Below the pieces are notes generated by a model, which did no database searches, had not been told where the DNA came from, and saw nothing but the letters and a program-made list of their open reading frames with translations. This document shows positions 1 to 10,939 of a stretch of 64,000 nucleotides of DNA, in pieces (position 1 is the first letter of the stretch; each line of letters opens with the position of its first letter). The stretch is from Reticulitermes speratus (taxonomy: Eukaryota > Arthropoda > Insecta > Blattodea > Rhinotermitidae), in assembly GCA_021186555.1 (NCBI GenBank), contig JAJKFL010000012.1, positions 930,001-994,000 of the forward strand, written 5' to 3'. Position numbers and translations under genes: made by a program.

Positions 1-908
1 CAGTAATGTGGTGCTGTCTGGGTGTACTTACTTGGCGACAGTAATGTGGTGCTGTCTGGGTGTACTTACTTGGTGACAGTAATGTGGTGCTGTCTGGGTG
101 TACTTACTTGGCGACAGTAATGTGGTGCTGTCTGGGTGTACTTACTTGGCGACAGTAATGTGGTGCTGTCTGGGTGTACTTACTTGGCGACAGTAATGTG
201 GTGCTGTCTGGGTGTACTTACTTGGCGACAGTAATGTGGTGCTGTCTGGGTGTACTTACTTGGCGACAGTAATGTGGTGCTGTCTGGGTGTACTTACTTG
301 GTGACAGTAATGTGGTGCTGTCTGGGTGTACTTACTTGGCGACAGTAATGTGGTGCTGTCTGGGTGTACTTACTTGGCGACAGTAATGTGGTGCTGTCTG
401 GGTGTACTTACTTGGCGACAGTAATGTGGTGCTGTCTGGGTGTACTTACTTGGCGACAGTAATGTGGTGCTGTCTGGGTGTACTTACTTGGCGACAGTAA
501 TGTGGTGCTGTCTGGGTGTACTTACTTGGCGACAGTAATGTGGTGCTGTCTGAGTGTACTTACTTGGCGACAGTAATGTGGTGCTGTCTGGGTGTACTTA
601 CTTGGCGACAGTAATGTGGTGCTGTCTGGGTGTACTTACCTGGCGACAGTAATGTGGTGCTGTGTGGGTGTACTTACTTGGCGACAGTAATGTGGTGCTG
701 TCTGGGTGTACTTACTTGGCGACAGTAATGTGGTGCTGTCTGGGTGTACTTACTTGGCGACAGTAATGTGGTGCTGTCTGGGTGTACTTACTTGGCGACA
801 GTAATGTGGTGCTGTCTGGGTGTACTTACTTGGCGACAGTAATGTGGTGCTGTCTGGGTGTACTTACTTGGCGACAGTAATGTGGTGCTGTCTGGGTGTA
901 CTTACCTG
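1..908. repeat. 38-bp tandem array (about 24 copies)
   Basis: Near-identical 38-bp units starting cagtaatgtggtgctgtctg repeat from base 1 and end at about 908, where the sequence turns unique. The array begins before the window. Copies differ by single substitutions (cttggcga/cttggtga, and one tgtgtggg). Read on the minus strand, each unit contains gtaagtac, a perfect 5' splice-site core. No coding role is visible. Confidence 0.97.
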
Positions 909-1075
909 GCTGTACGAGTTGGAGAAAGTACGGTGGTTAGTCCTCTACATTCTGAAATTAATGTAAGTAATATGTAATAACTGGGTCCTTACCTTCCATA
1001 AAACACAGTTTTCATTACAAAGGCCAAGCAAATGATGCTATATAGGGAAGTGAGTGCTGTTTGTTGTAAGAATTA

Positions 1076-1247
1076 CAGTAGAACGCTGTTAAGAAGTCTT
1101 TCAAGGGACCAGAGAATTAGGGACTTCTTAAGTGGGAAGACTTATTAAGAGGGAAGCTTAGTAAAAGCAATAGGATTTCGGGACTTTAAAAATCAGATTT
1201 CTTACAGGGGAAAACTTATGTGGGGAATTCTTATCCGAGTTCTACTG
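1076..1247. mobile_element. pogo/Tigger-like MITE
   Basis: A 172-bp element with imperfect terminal inverted repeats: the left end reads cagtagaacgctgttaag and the reverse complement of the right end reads cagtagaactcggataag. TA dinucleotides flank both ends (1074-1075 and 1248-1249), the target duplication expected of Tc1/mariner-pogo elements. There is no transposase inside, so it is non-autonomous. A related element lies at 58791-59089. Confidence 0.75.
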
Positions 1248-1270
1248 TATATGAAACAGATAAATTACAC

Positions 1271-1292
1271 GGGGGGGGGGGGGGGGGGGGGG
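1271..1292. repeat. poly-G run (22 G)
   Basis: An uninterrupted run of 22 guanines in otherwise AT-rich DNA. It could form a G-quadruplex. Its true length is doubtful because homopolymers are easily miscalled. Confidence 0.9.
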
Positions 1293-2078
1293 CAGATTCT
1301 GTTCCATGTTAAACCTGGTGGTGCATACAGTTAACCACTGCTTAAAAGGGTTGAGCTACCCTGATTGATACAGAAGTAAAAACAACAGTTACTAGATCCA
1401 CAAATTGATAGTTGTCCAAGTTGAGAGTCGTGTGTCATCTAATAGTAGTTCGTATAAATATCGTACTAGTTTTTTTGTCATAACTATTTGGTTGCCGTCA
1501 ATCAGGTAGGCTTGTTGTTTGCTGTCATTCGAATACTTACATTCAGTTGCCAATATTCAAGTATTTCTATACAGTTGTTGCTACTTGAATATTTTCATCC
1601 TATTTCTGTTTGAATAATATACATAGTTCAAGTGATCAACAAATAAAATTCTAATTTATTTTATAGTTACATTCTGCTATTGAATAAGTATTCAGTAGTG
1701 CTTTTTGCTAGTCAGCTGTGCTGGTTATATGGGTAAATATGCAAACGCACTTGAAAAGAAAATGCCCATAAAAACTCATTTTGTATATTTAGGCAATAAG
1801 GAAATTTACTGCATTTTTAAGACATGCTGCTTAATCTCTGTTTTATTTTCCACAAAATGTCATTTATTTCATAATTTTATCTTTTTCTGTTCAAGTAATA
1901 TGTTTTTTTAGAAACAGTGCGCTAAAATTGAAATAGCCCAGTCGTTTAAAGGTTAATTATGTCAAAAACTGTAAGACTCACAGAACAAGTATATTGGACA
2001 AAAGGTGTGATTCATTTTTCTGTATAGATTGTATTTGTAACATTTTTCACTCTGATGAAGACTTCGTGAATTACAGCT
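1293..2078. other. unique AT-rich DNA, no gene seen
   Basis: AT-rich sequence with short non-conserved open frames only. The 68-codon frame at 1705-1911 starts at TTG and has no recognisable domain, so I do not call it a gene. Confidence 0.6.
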
Positions 2079-3683
2079 CTGCATGTGTGTAGATATGCTT
2101 GCTGGTCTGCATGTGTGTAGATATGCTTGCTGGTCTGCATGTGTGTAGATATGCTTGCTGGTCTGCATGTGTGTAGATATGCTTGCTGGTCTGCATGTGT
2201 GTAGATATGCTTGCTGGTCTGCATGTGTGTAGATATGCTTGCTGGTCTGCATGTGTGTAGATATGCTTGCTGGTCTGCATGTGTGTAGATATGCTTGCTG
2301 GTCTGCATGTGTGTAGATATGCTTGCTGGTCTGCATGTGTGTAGATATGCTTGCTGGTCTGCATGTGTGTAGATATGCTTGCTGGTCTGCATGTGTGTAG
2401 ATATGCTTGCTGGTCTGCATGTGTGTAGATATGCTTGCTGGTCTGCATGTGTGTAGATATGCTTGCTGGTCTGCATGTGTGTAGATATGCTTGCTGGTCT
2501 GCATGTGTGTAGATATGCTTGCTGGTCTGCATGTGTGTAGATATGCTTGCTGGTCTGCATGTGTGTAGATATGCTTGCTGGTCTGCATGTGTGTAGATAT
2601 GCTTGCTGGTCTGCATGTGTGTAGATATGCTTGCTGGTCTGCATGTGTGTAGATATGCTTGCTGGTCTGCATGTGTGTAGATATGCTTGCTGGTCTGCAT
2701 GTGTGTAGATATGCTTGCTGGTCTGCATGTGTGTAGATATGCTTGCTGGTCTGCATGTGTGTAGATATGCTTGCTGGTATCTGCATGTGTGTAGATATGC
2801 TTGCTGGTCTGCATGTGTGTAGATATGCTTGCTGGTCTGCATGTGTGTAGATATGCTTGCTGGTCTGCATGTGTGTAGATATGCTTGCTGGTCTGCATGT
2901 GTGTAGATATGCTTGCTGGTCTGCATGTGTGTAGATATGCTTGCTGGTCTGCATGTGTGTAGATATGCTTGCTGGTCTGCATGTGTGTAGATATGCTTGC
3001 TGGTCTGCATGTGTGTAGATATGCTTGCTGGTCTGCATGTGTGTAGATATGCTTGCTGCTCTGCATGTGTGTAGATAGCTTGCTGGTCTGCATGTGTGTA
3101 GATATGCTTGCTGGTCTGCATGTGTGTAGATGTGCTTGCTGGTCTGCATGTGTGTAGATATGCTTGCTGGTCTGCATGTGTGTAGATATGCTTGCTGGTC
3201 TGCATGTGTGTAGATATGCTTGCTGGTCTGCATGTGTGTAGATGTGCTTGCTGGTCTGCATGTGTGTAGATATGCTTGCTGGTCTGCATGTGTGTAGATG
3301 TGCTTGCTGGTCTGCATGTGTGTAGATATGCTTGCTGGTCTGCATGTGTGTAGATATGCTTGCTGGTCTGCATGTGTGTAGATGTGCTTGCTGGTCTGCA
3401 TGTGTGTAGATATGCTTGCTGGTCTGCATGTGTGTAGATATGCTTGCTGGTCTGCATGTGTGTAGATATGCTTGCTGGTCTGCATGTGTGTAGATATGCT
3501 TGCTGGTCTGCATGTGTGTAGATATGCTTGCTGGTCTGCATGTGTGTAGATATGCTTGCTGGTCTGCATGTGTGTAGATATGCTTGCTGGTCTGCATGTG
3601 TGTAGATATGCTTGCTGGTCTGCATGTGTGTAAATATGCTTGCTGGTCTGCATGTGTGTAGATATGCTTGCTGGTCTGCATGT
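2079..3683. repeat. 28-bp tandem array (about 57 copies)
   Basis: Units of 28 bp, gcatgtgtgtagatatgc followed by ttgctggtct, repeat about 57 times. Indel variants occur at about 2779 (+2) and 3075 (-1). An atatgc to atgtgc substitution is confined to 3130-3390, suggesting local spread of one variant. The three overlapping 536-563-codon minus-strand frames here exist only because the monomer lacks stops in that strand. They are not genes. Confidence 0.97.
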
Positions 3684-3835
3684 AATGTGTCCATTATTGT
3701 TTTCCTTTAATAACCAAAAAAATTGTTGTTTTGCCTGATTTTAGTAGAACTGCGATGTCAAATGTCATGAAAATCTTGTTCATTGGTTTTTGACTAGTTT
3801 TTTGCAACACACAACAAAGCTGATGGTGCACAAAA

Positions 3836-3838
<3 letters not shown>

Positions 3839-3868
<30 letters not shown>
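3839..3868. repeat. (CA)n microsatellite
   Basis: About 15 uninterrupted CA dinucleotides. Confidence 0.95.
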
Positions 3869-3870
<2 letters not shown>

Positions 3871-3934
3871 GATTGCTTAAAATTACTTAAGCATCCTGTT
3901 AATGAACTTAATTTCTAGGCGCATTCACGAAATT

Positions 3935-4060
3935 GCAGAAGTGACTGTTAGCTTCGTCATGTCTGTCTGTCTGTCCACATGGAACAACTCAGCTCCCTCT
4001 GGACAGATGTACATGAAATTTGATATTTCACTATTTTTCAAAAAGAATATAGTTGATCAT
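3935..4060 (+). repeat. dispersed repeat with gtctgtctgtctgtcc core
   Basis: This stretch (gttagcttcgtcatgtctg, then a Watson-strand gtctgtctgtcc core and a catgaaatttgatattt end) matches the reverse complement of 15905-16035 along its length, with scattered mismatches. That makes it a dispersed element present in both orientations. Its class is not identified. Confidence 0.6.
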
Positions 4061-4994
4061 TTTCATGGAATTGTTATGAACATAGTAATGATCAGGTTTG
4101 ACAGTCATATATCTGATTGGAAAGAAGCATACAAAAACAGTCTGCTTTTATCTGCATTTTGAATGTCCTTGGAGTCATTACCAACTGGTTCCAGCAATTT
4201 TCATGCCTTTTACTGCTGCAGGAGTGACAATCTGCTTCCTTCTGTCAGTCAGTTAGTCAGTCAATGATCCAAGTACTGGAATATGTGAAATTGTCTGCAC
4301 CTTCCAATGCCACAGCCAATCTTATGGCACTGTCCCTCTGACAACAGCATTTTTGTATGTGGCTGTTTTGAACAAAATATCTAGTTCTTCATGTAATCGG
4401 GGTCATTTCATGTTTTTTGTTATTTGCAAAATTGATCACATTGAGCAAAACACTTCTCAATATTCTCCCCGTATTCCAGAATTGTGTTTGAACTGTTCTG
4501 TGCTCTGTATGAAGCCTTGCGACATGAACTGCCAATTGTATCATCTCACTGTAATTACTTTTCTTGACATCTGTTCAGCATATGATTTGAGTTTCACATT
4601 TTGTTTAACAGTCCCCCTGCCCCGCATTGTGCACCCATTGTAGCTGGTGTGAGTGAGGCCATTAATAATGCAGGTTTGTAAATTTGAACACTGGTAGAGG
4701 AGTCAGGAAATAACCACAACTAAAAATTGACAAAAAATAAAAGAACTTAGTTATGGTATTATTTTGAGATTTATATAACAGCATAGAAGTCAATTAGAGT
4801 AGCAGTGAATTTATTTACATGGTATGACAATTTGCCAGAATGCCCACACAGATGTCACTTGGTGTAGCAAGTGAACAGGAACTAGGCAGTGATGTGTTGT
4901 GATGTGTCTGGTTGCATCTTGCAGTTGGTGAAGCAAATAAGCATTAGTAAGGCAGTGGTAGTGTTTATACTGGTGTGTATGATACATGATACGA
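4061..4994. other. no gene seen
   Basis: Single-copy-looking DNA. The small frames at 4353-4643 (+) and 4811-5059 (-) have no domain or splice context that I recognise. The minus-strand one partly overlaps the mariner relic that follows. Confidence 0.5.
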
Positions 4995-5760
4995 GCATGC
5001 ATTAACATCAAGTTTTGTGCAAATTTAGGCAAAAGTGTGAGCAGAACTGCAGGCGTCAACAGAGGCTTATGGTGATGTGAAAAAGTTGGGGTGTTTTTGA
5101 TATAGAAGGTTTAAAGCGGTTGGCGAAGACATAAAAGATGACACAAGAACTGGATGGCTGAGAATGTGGAAAGAGTGGAAGTTGGTTGGTGCTGACAGAC
5201 GATTAATTGTACAAATGAGCACAGAGGAACGAAATGTAGACAGAGAAATTTTGAGGAAGATTTTGGCTGAGAATTTGGGAATGAGGAAGGTTTCAGCAGA
5301 GATGGTGCCACAGATTTTGTCTGATGACCAGAAACAGTGGCAGCTTGATATTAGTTCCTGTCTCTCAGCGTTTGGCTGAAAGAAATGACGTTTTGTCTAG
5401 AGGTTTCATGAGTGATGAATCGTTGTTTTAAATGTGATCCAGAAATGAAACATGAAACCAGCAGTGGACAACATCAGCATTGCCAAGATCAGAAAGCCAC
5501 CCATGTCACGAGCCCTAGTGGAGACTTTTTTTAACAACACAAGGCATTGTTTATGTTGAGTGTCCTTGTGCAGGGTCAAACAAGAGGTTCTGGCAGTGTT
5601 TTGAACTGGAAAACACTTGAAAAGTTACAGGAACTGTTGTATGAATACTTGAATACAGCTTTTATGGGCATTTTGGAACTTAATTGTTCTGCCTTGTGCA
5701 GTCATTACTGTAGGTCATGCCAAATAACATTACACTGCATGAAATGACGTGAAAACTGCT
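4995..5760 (+). pseudogene. decayed mariner transposase relic 1
   Basis: Translating the plus strand in shifting frames gives fragments in mariner order: an N-terminal helix-turn-helix-like piece (NIKFCANLGKS, about 4999), then ADRRLIVQMSTEERNVDREI and LGMRKVSAEMVPQILSDDQK (about 5190-5330), then RNDVLSRGF.SDES (about 5375), where mariners carry the first catalytic Asp in a GDES/GDET motif. Here that position reads SDES after several frameshifts and stops. The later block is barely recognisable (VQGQT at about 5570). I did not find terminal inverted repeats, so the ends are approximate. It belongs to the mariner family but to a different lineage from the copy at 7046-9014. It cannot encode a working enzyme. 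Confidence 0.8.
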
Positions 5761-7045
5761 GAACAGATTTTCATGAAATTCAGTATTGACGGTTTTTAAT
5801 AAAACTTTTAGGTTTTGTTAAAATGGGTCAGTAATGGACACTTAGCTGGAAACCTGTGTGTGTTTCAGAGCAACAAGTGTCTGAAACAGAAGTTGTAGAG
5901 AATGAAATGCATCTTATGTCAGTGTACTTGCTGTAAGTCTTACATTGTTTGATGTGATTGTAGCAGAATGTACCAGAACTGTTACCCAGTGTTCACATAT
6001 CCCAATGTGGTCTTCCTTTTGCAGTGTCAAACCGAAGGTCTGTGTTACTCTTTTTATTTGCTGATTTTTAACATTTGTAGAACTGTTGGAGGAGTGACAA
6101 TTTGAGTCCAGGTCTGATGGCTCTAACAGTAGAAAAAATGCTGTAAATATAAAGACAGTTGAGTGTTGCTACTGGTAAGTCTTTAGTTAAGTAAACTTCC
6201 AACAGTTCTTTTAATAAATAGTAGGATTACTGTATAATAGTACTCTGACATGAAGAGGTCCATTTTTCACTACATGTGTAATGGGAAATGAAATTTGTTG
6301 ACACACCAAAAGGTAAGAGGAAGAGTCGGTGGAAGAACAGCAGTGCAGTCGAGGAAGAGGATCAGCTCAAGGTGACACATTTTAAAATTTTAGTATGTGG
6401 TGTTCTTACTTACTATTCATGTCCTCCTTGATTGGTCCAAACAGACATCTTAGTTTTGGGTTGGAAAGGTGTAGCATCTTGTACAGGAGTGATGTGGATA
6501 GTCCACACATTCCTAACTGTAATACAGATTGAGGTGACTACTGTCTATATTTTGTGCTTGAGGAAAGAGCCACAAGTAGTTACTGGATAGGACAGTAGGT
6601 GAGTTTCAGTGCGAGGAAGAAACGCACTGTGTCTCTGTCAGGAATATAACTGCATTTTTGTTTTGGTGTAAGGATATTGGTAATGTACTCTACTAGGCCT
6701 TGAAGGAAGTAGGTATGTAATGTAGAAGTTTCATTAGCCAAGAATGTGTATCGTGGTGTGCTAGTGTTTTTAAATTAATGGCTGAAATTGACGTTCTATT
6801 AAAGGTATTTATGAAACGGCAAACATTCTGGACATTGTTTGTTTTTGTAACGTGAAGGAATCAGTTCTCGTGGGTCATGCATTATTAACTTACTCAAAAG
6901 GAACCAGCAGTTGTGTGTATGTGCCTTAACTCTTTGACGACTGATTGAAATTTCTCTAAATTATATGTAAATATGTGGTTCCTGTCTCACAGAAAACAAA
7001 CTCAGTGTGTATTACAGAGGCCAGTCAGTGCTGTTCAAGTAAAAA
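5761..7045. other. no gene seen
   Basis: AT-rich unique DNA without a convincing open frame. Just after 5750 there is a phrase (gctgaacagattttcatgaaatt) resembling part of the dispersed repeat at 3935-4060. Confidence 0.5.
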
Positions 7046-7194
7046 CCTGGGTGAGTCAAAGTATCTGCAATGTGTTGTTTACGTTCCTATTTTGTTGGCA
7101 GTGCTTCTCCTTGCATGCAAGTATTACGTACTTAATCACCATATTGTGGGTCAACATTGAACGATCATGTGTTTTGTTGTGGTGGTGTTAATTG

Positions 7195-8960
7195 TGCCGC
7201 TTTGTTGTATGCTCCAAAGAAGAGCAGTGTACAGTGATGAATTTTTGTGGGCTGAAGGCATACCTTACACATCACTACGGAGTCTGTGCCATAATTCTGA
7301 ATAACAGAAGGGTGACTATTGACGAAGTGGCCAGTCATGGGTCCATGCATGAAATCATCAGAACAGACCAGGCTTTTATAAAGACTGTGCAAGATGGTTT
7401 TCAGGTAGGTCACAGAAGAGCACAAGTTCAATGCTTTGATATCTGCCAGCACCCTCTGAATTGCTGTGAAAATGAAGGTTATGATTGTTTGAGATGCATC
7501 ATCACTGTGGACAATACATGGATCCACTACCACAGTCCAGAGATTAAACACCAGAGTATGGAATGGAAACAACAGCAGTCACCGATCAAAAGAGTGCAGA
7601 ATGTAACCAACAGCAAGCATAGTGATGCTGACTGTTTGCTTGGGATTCACAAGGGCTAATAGCAGAACATGATCAAGACAGAGCACAGCAGTAAATAGTG
7701 CTTTTGTTATTGTGAGATGTGTGACAAGCTGAGGCCAGCAGCTCAAAGCAGGTGCTGAGGACTATTGTCAAAAGGTGTCTTATTGTTGCATAACAATGCT
7801 TTAACACATGCTGCTGTCCACACTGCTGAGGACTACTGTCAAAAGGTGTCTTATTGTTGCATAACAATGCTTAACACATGCTGCTGTCCACACTGCTGAG
7901 GACTACTGTCAAAAGGTGTCTTATTGTTGCATAACAATGCTTTAACACATGCTGCTGTCCTCACTGCTGAGGACTACTGTCAAAAGGTGTCTTATTGTTG
8001 CATAACAATGCTTTAACACATGCTGCTGTCCACACTGCTGAGGACTACTGTCAAAAGGTGTCTTATTGTTGCATAACAATGCTTTAACACATGCTGCTGT
8101 CCACACTGCTGAGGTCTACTGTCAAAAGGTGTCTTATTGTTGCATAACAATGCTTTAACACATGCTACTGTCCACACTGCTGAGGTCTACTGTCAAAAGG
8201 TGTATTATTGTTGCATAACAATGCTTTAACACATGCTGCTGTCCACACTGCTGAGTCTACTGTCAACAGGTGTCTTATTGTTGCATAACAATGCTTTAAC
8301 ACATGCTACTGTCCACACTGCTGAGGTCTACTGTCAAAAGGTGTATTATTGTTGCATAACAATGCTTTAACACATGCTGCTGTCCACACTGCTGAGGTCT
8401 ACTGTCAAAAGGTGTATTATTGTTGCATAACAATGCTTTAACACATGCTGCTGTCCACACTGCTGAGGTCTACTGTCAAAAGGTGTCTTATTGTTGCATA
8501 ACAATGCTTTAACACATGCTGCTGTCCACACTGCTGAGGTCTACTGTCAAAAGGTGTCTTATTGTTGCATAACAATGCTTTAACACATGCTGCTGTCCAC
8601 ACTGCTGAGGTCTACTGTCAAAAGGTGTCTTATTGTTGCATAACAATGCTTTAACACATGCTGCTGTCCTCACTGTTGTAACCCTGTGGCAGCTGCACTT
8701 TGAGGTACTGCAACGCCCTCCCTACAGCCGTGATGAAGGCCCTTTGGACTCTCACCACTTGGATTCACTGAGCGATGCTTTAAATAGGCCATCAATTTGC
8801 CAGTGACAAAGAAGTGAAGAAATAAGCTCATGTGAGGCGTGCCGGTCAGCCAAAAGCTTTCTTTCTCTCAGGGCATACAGAGGCTTGTGTACCATTGGAC
8901 TAAGTATATTGGAAAGTAGGGGGACTATGTGGAAAAGTGATTCTTGTACACATTTTCTAT
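7195..8960 (+). pseudogene. mariner transposase, broken
   Basis: The product would be a cut-and-paste DDD-type transposase acting on TA targets. The main open frame (7192-7659) begins in the N-terminal DNA-binding region, jumps to the linker (a deletion of much of the helix-turn-helix region is implied because NFCGLKAY is followed within about 20 residues by NNRRVTIDEV), and reaches the first catalytic block. There the family's GDETW reads VDNTW, so the catalytic Asp-Glu pair is altered. After 7659 the match continues in other frames: VNSAFVIV near 7690, then the RGLLSKGV and LLHNNALTHAA segments, in which the Asp of HDN is Asn, reiterated in the array. The C-terminal FEVLQRPPYS block follows at about 8700 and degenerate sequence matching the family's C-terminus at about 8770-8930. 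Confidence 0.8.
7758..8675. repeat. 71-bp minisatellite inside mariner (13 copies)
   Basis: Thirteen units of about 71 bp, each containing ttgttgcataacaatgct. Reading the unit on the plus strand gives RGLLSKGV..LLHNNALTHAAVHTAE, the mariner segment around the second catalytic Asp, so the array arose by amplifying transposase sequence in place. Since 71 is not a multiple of three, the frame changes at each copy. Variants (gaggactac/gaggtctac, gtcttatt/gtattatt) cluster, with the gaggtc form dominating from about 8110. Confidence 0.95.
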
Positions 8961-9024
8961 TGCTGTTGGATTAATTCTAAAACATACATGGTGGATACTT
9001 TCTGACTCACCCCCACAGTCACTG

Positions 9025-9305
9025 CTAAGTACGTAACTAATTCCATAGCGCAGAGTCCTTCCTGAGAAGCTAACAGGTCCTCAGCTAGTCAAGAAATTCC
9101 CCGCATTTTATGGAACCTGAAGGTTCATTACCGCATTCACAAGCACCCGCCACCTGTCCCTATCCTGAGCCATATCAATCCAGTCATGCTCCCCATCCAA
9201 CTTTTTGAAGATCCATTTTAATATTATCCTCCCATCTATACCAAGGTCTTCCACGTGGTCTCCTTCCCTCAGGCCTCCCCACCAAAACTTTTTATGCACC
9301 TCTCC
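9025..9305 (-). mobile_element. non-LTR retrotransposon 3' fragment A
   Basis: The minus-strand translation reads [19 protein letters not shown], then KMDF-like residues, then [20 protein letters not shown]. This is the C-terminal tail that follows the reverse transcriptase in a common insect LINE (typical text: GKPEGKRPLGRPRRRWED...[16 protein letters not shown]). The + strand phrase ctcagctagtcaagaaattc near its 3' end recurs at 31855, 39770, 52250 and 55555. It is a 5'-truncated copy, not a gene. I cannot assign the clade firmly. Confidence 0.8.
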
Positions 9306-9904
9306 TGTCCCCCATATACATAATCACTGTGAGAACTGTGCAAAATGTATAGTTGTTAAATGTTACAGAAGGTGGTACATAATACCACTGGGCTTTAGAG
9401 GATTAGTTTAGTGTTTCCAGTAGTTGGTAGCATGAAAGGGAATTTAGTTTAAGGGACTACATAGAAAGAGACTGCCCATCTGCAGATGGTTTGCTCTATG
9501 ATCTTTAGAATGATGTCATTTGTACTCCGTCAGACACATTATTTCATATTCTCCAGGACTGACAGTGTAACCTGACTTTACCAATTACAGGTGTGCTTAT
9601 TGATCAGTCTGTCTCAGATGTTGTGTCACAGAGCGGTTGATCAAGAATTTCACACTGCAGATTGCTATATTCTGCTGTTACTTACGGTTTGTTTAGAGAC
9701 AGCAGCTTGTTTGAAACTTTGAGATGTGAGTGAAATAGTGTCATTGATGTAGCTTGCAAGTGAACAAGAATCATTTTTGCATCATTCAATAAGTGAAATA
9801 TCATCGCATGTGGAAGAGGATATTTATATACAATGTGAAAGTGACCGTATGCATTTGAGTGTGCTGCCCAGATTATGTGCAATGTAAAGGGTGGATGACA
9901 GGCA
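9306..9904. other. no gene seen
   Basis: Unique-looking DNA with short frames only and no recognisable motif. Confidence 0.5.
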
Positions 9905-10350
9905 AGAAGGTAGGGGCGGTAATTTTATCGGGGGGTTTTTGTAAATTTTTTCCCGAATGTTGGGGGGCGTAATGAAAAAAAAGGAAACTTTTTTTGCAAT
10001 TTTATCAGGGGTTTCCTTTTGGGGGCATGGGGGGGGAAAAAAGTGGCAAACCTTGGGGAAGCAGGTTTTGGGGGCCCTGGGGGCTTTATGGAAAGTGGGG
10101 GGTTTTGGAAAAGTGTTTTTCAGTTTTCCTTTTACAGAGTTGGGGAGGCTGGGGCTGAAAGGGGGTGGGGGCAGGGGGCATTTTTTGTGGATAGCCCCCG
10201 TGGGAAGGGGGCTGTTTTTAGGTGGGATCAAGTTTTCGGGGAAAGGGGGCAGGGCAAAGGCCAAACCCCGGGGTTTTTTTGTGATTTTGTGAAGGGGTTT
10301 CTTTAAGGGGGAAAGGGGAAAGGGATTGGTAAAAAATGAAAAATTGTCTC
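9905..10350. other. suspect low-quality sequence beside an assembly gap
   Basis: From about 9905 the base composition changes abruptly to long G and T homopolymers on the plus strand (gggg and tttt runs every few bases) and stays so up to the run of Ns. The change is gradual, with normal-looking words stretched by homopolymers, as in a badly called contig end. The open frames at 9824-10306 in this stretch should be ignored. Confidence 0.7.
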
Positions 10351-10450
10351 NNNNNNNNNNNNNNNNNNNNNNNNNNNNNNNNNNNNNNNNNNNNNNNNNN
10401 NNNNNNNNNNNNNNNNNNNNNNNNNNNNNNNNNNNNNNNNNNNNNNNNNN
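10351..10450. other. assembly gap (100 N)
   Basis: Exactly 100 N, the conventional placeholder for a gap of unknown size. The 25-bp array starts immediately after it, so array length there is unknown. Confidence 1.
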
Positions 10451-10805
10451 CTGTCCATCATCTGCACTTCACTTACTGTCCATCATCTGCACTTCACTTG
10501 CTGTCCATCATCTGCACTTCACTTGCTGTCCATCATCTGCACTTCACTTGCTGTCCATCATCTGCACTTCACTTCCTGTCCATCATCTGCACTTCACTTA
10601 CTGTCCATCATCAGCACTTCACTTACTGTCCATCATCTGCACTTCACTTACTGTCAATCATCTGCACTTCACTTGCTGTCCATCATCTGCACTTCACTTG
10701 CTGTCCATCATCAGCACTTCACTTCTGTCCATCATCTGCACTTCACTTACTGTCCATCATCTGCACTTCACTTACTGTCCATCATCTGCACTTCACTTAC
10801 TGTTT
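10451..10805. repeat. 25-bp tandem array (14 copies after the gap)
   Basis: The unit ctgtccatcatctgcacttc plus actta or acttg repeats 14 times. It abuts the N gap, so the array probably extends into it. Confidence 0.97.
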
Positions 10806-10939
10806 TCCATTCCCAAATTCCTGTCCCTCAATGTTTCCCCCATCTCTGGTTCATCTGACTGTACATGTTTTTTGCTCACTGGGTTTCTATTTCTTATTTG
10901 TTGTTACTGTCTGATTGTGAAGGCAGCAGTCTTTATATT

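Larger units (their letters stand above)
7046..9014 (+). mobile_element. mariner element with internal minisatellite
   Basis: The left end reads cctgggtgagtcaaagtatc (7046-7065). The reverse complement of the right end (8991-9014) reads gggggtgagtcagaaagtatc, so imperfect terminal inverted repeats bound about 1.97 kb. Inside are transposase fragments in the right order and on one strand: KEEQCTVMNFC near 7215, NNRRVTIDEVASHGS near 7300, VDNTWIHYHSPEIKHQSMEW near 7510, then a 71-bp tandem array (7758-8675) made of the LLHDNARPH-equivalent segment, then LHFEVLQRPPYS near 8695. It is inactive: internally deleted, frameshifted and interrupted by the array. Confidence 0.85.

Noticed and set aside
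2012-3694. Three overlapping minus-strand frames of 536-563 codons
   Set aside because: Every codon comes from a 28-bp tandem repeat, three frames are open equally, and no unique domain flanks them.
9824-10306. Gly- or Pro-rich open frames
   Set aside because: They lie in the suspect homopolymer-rich sequence next to the N gap.
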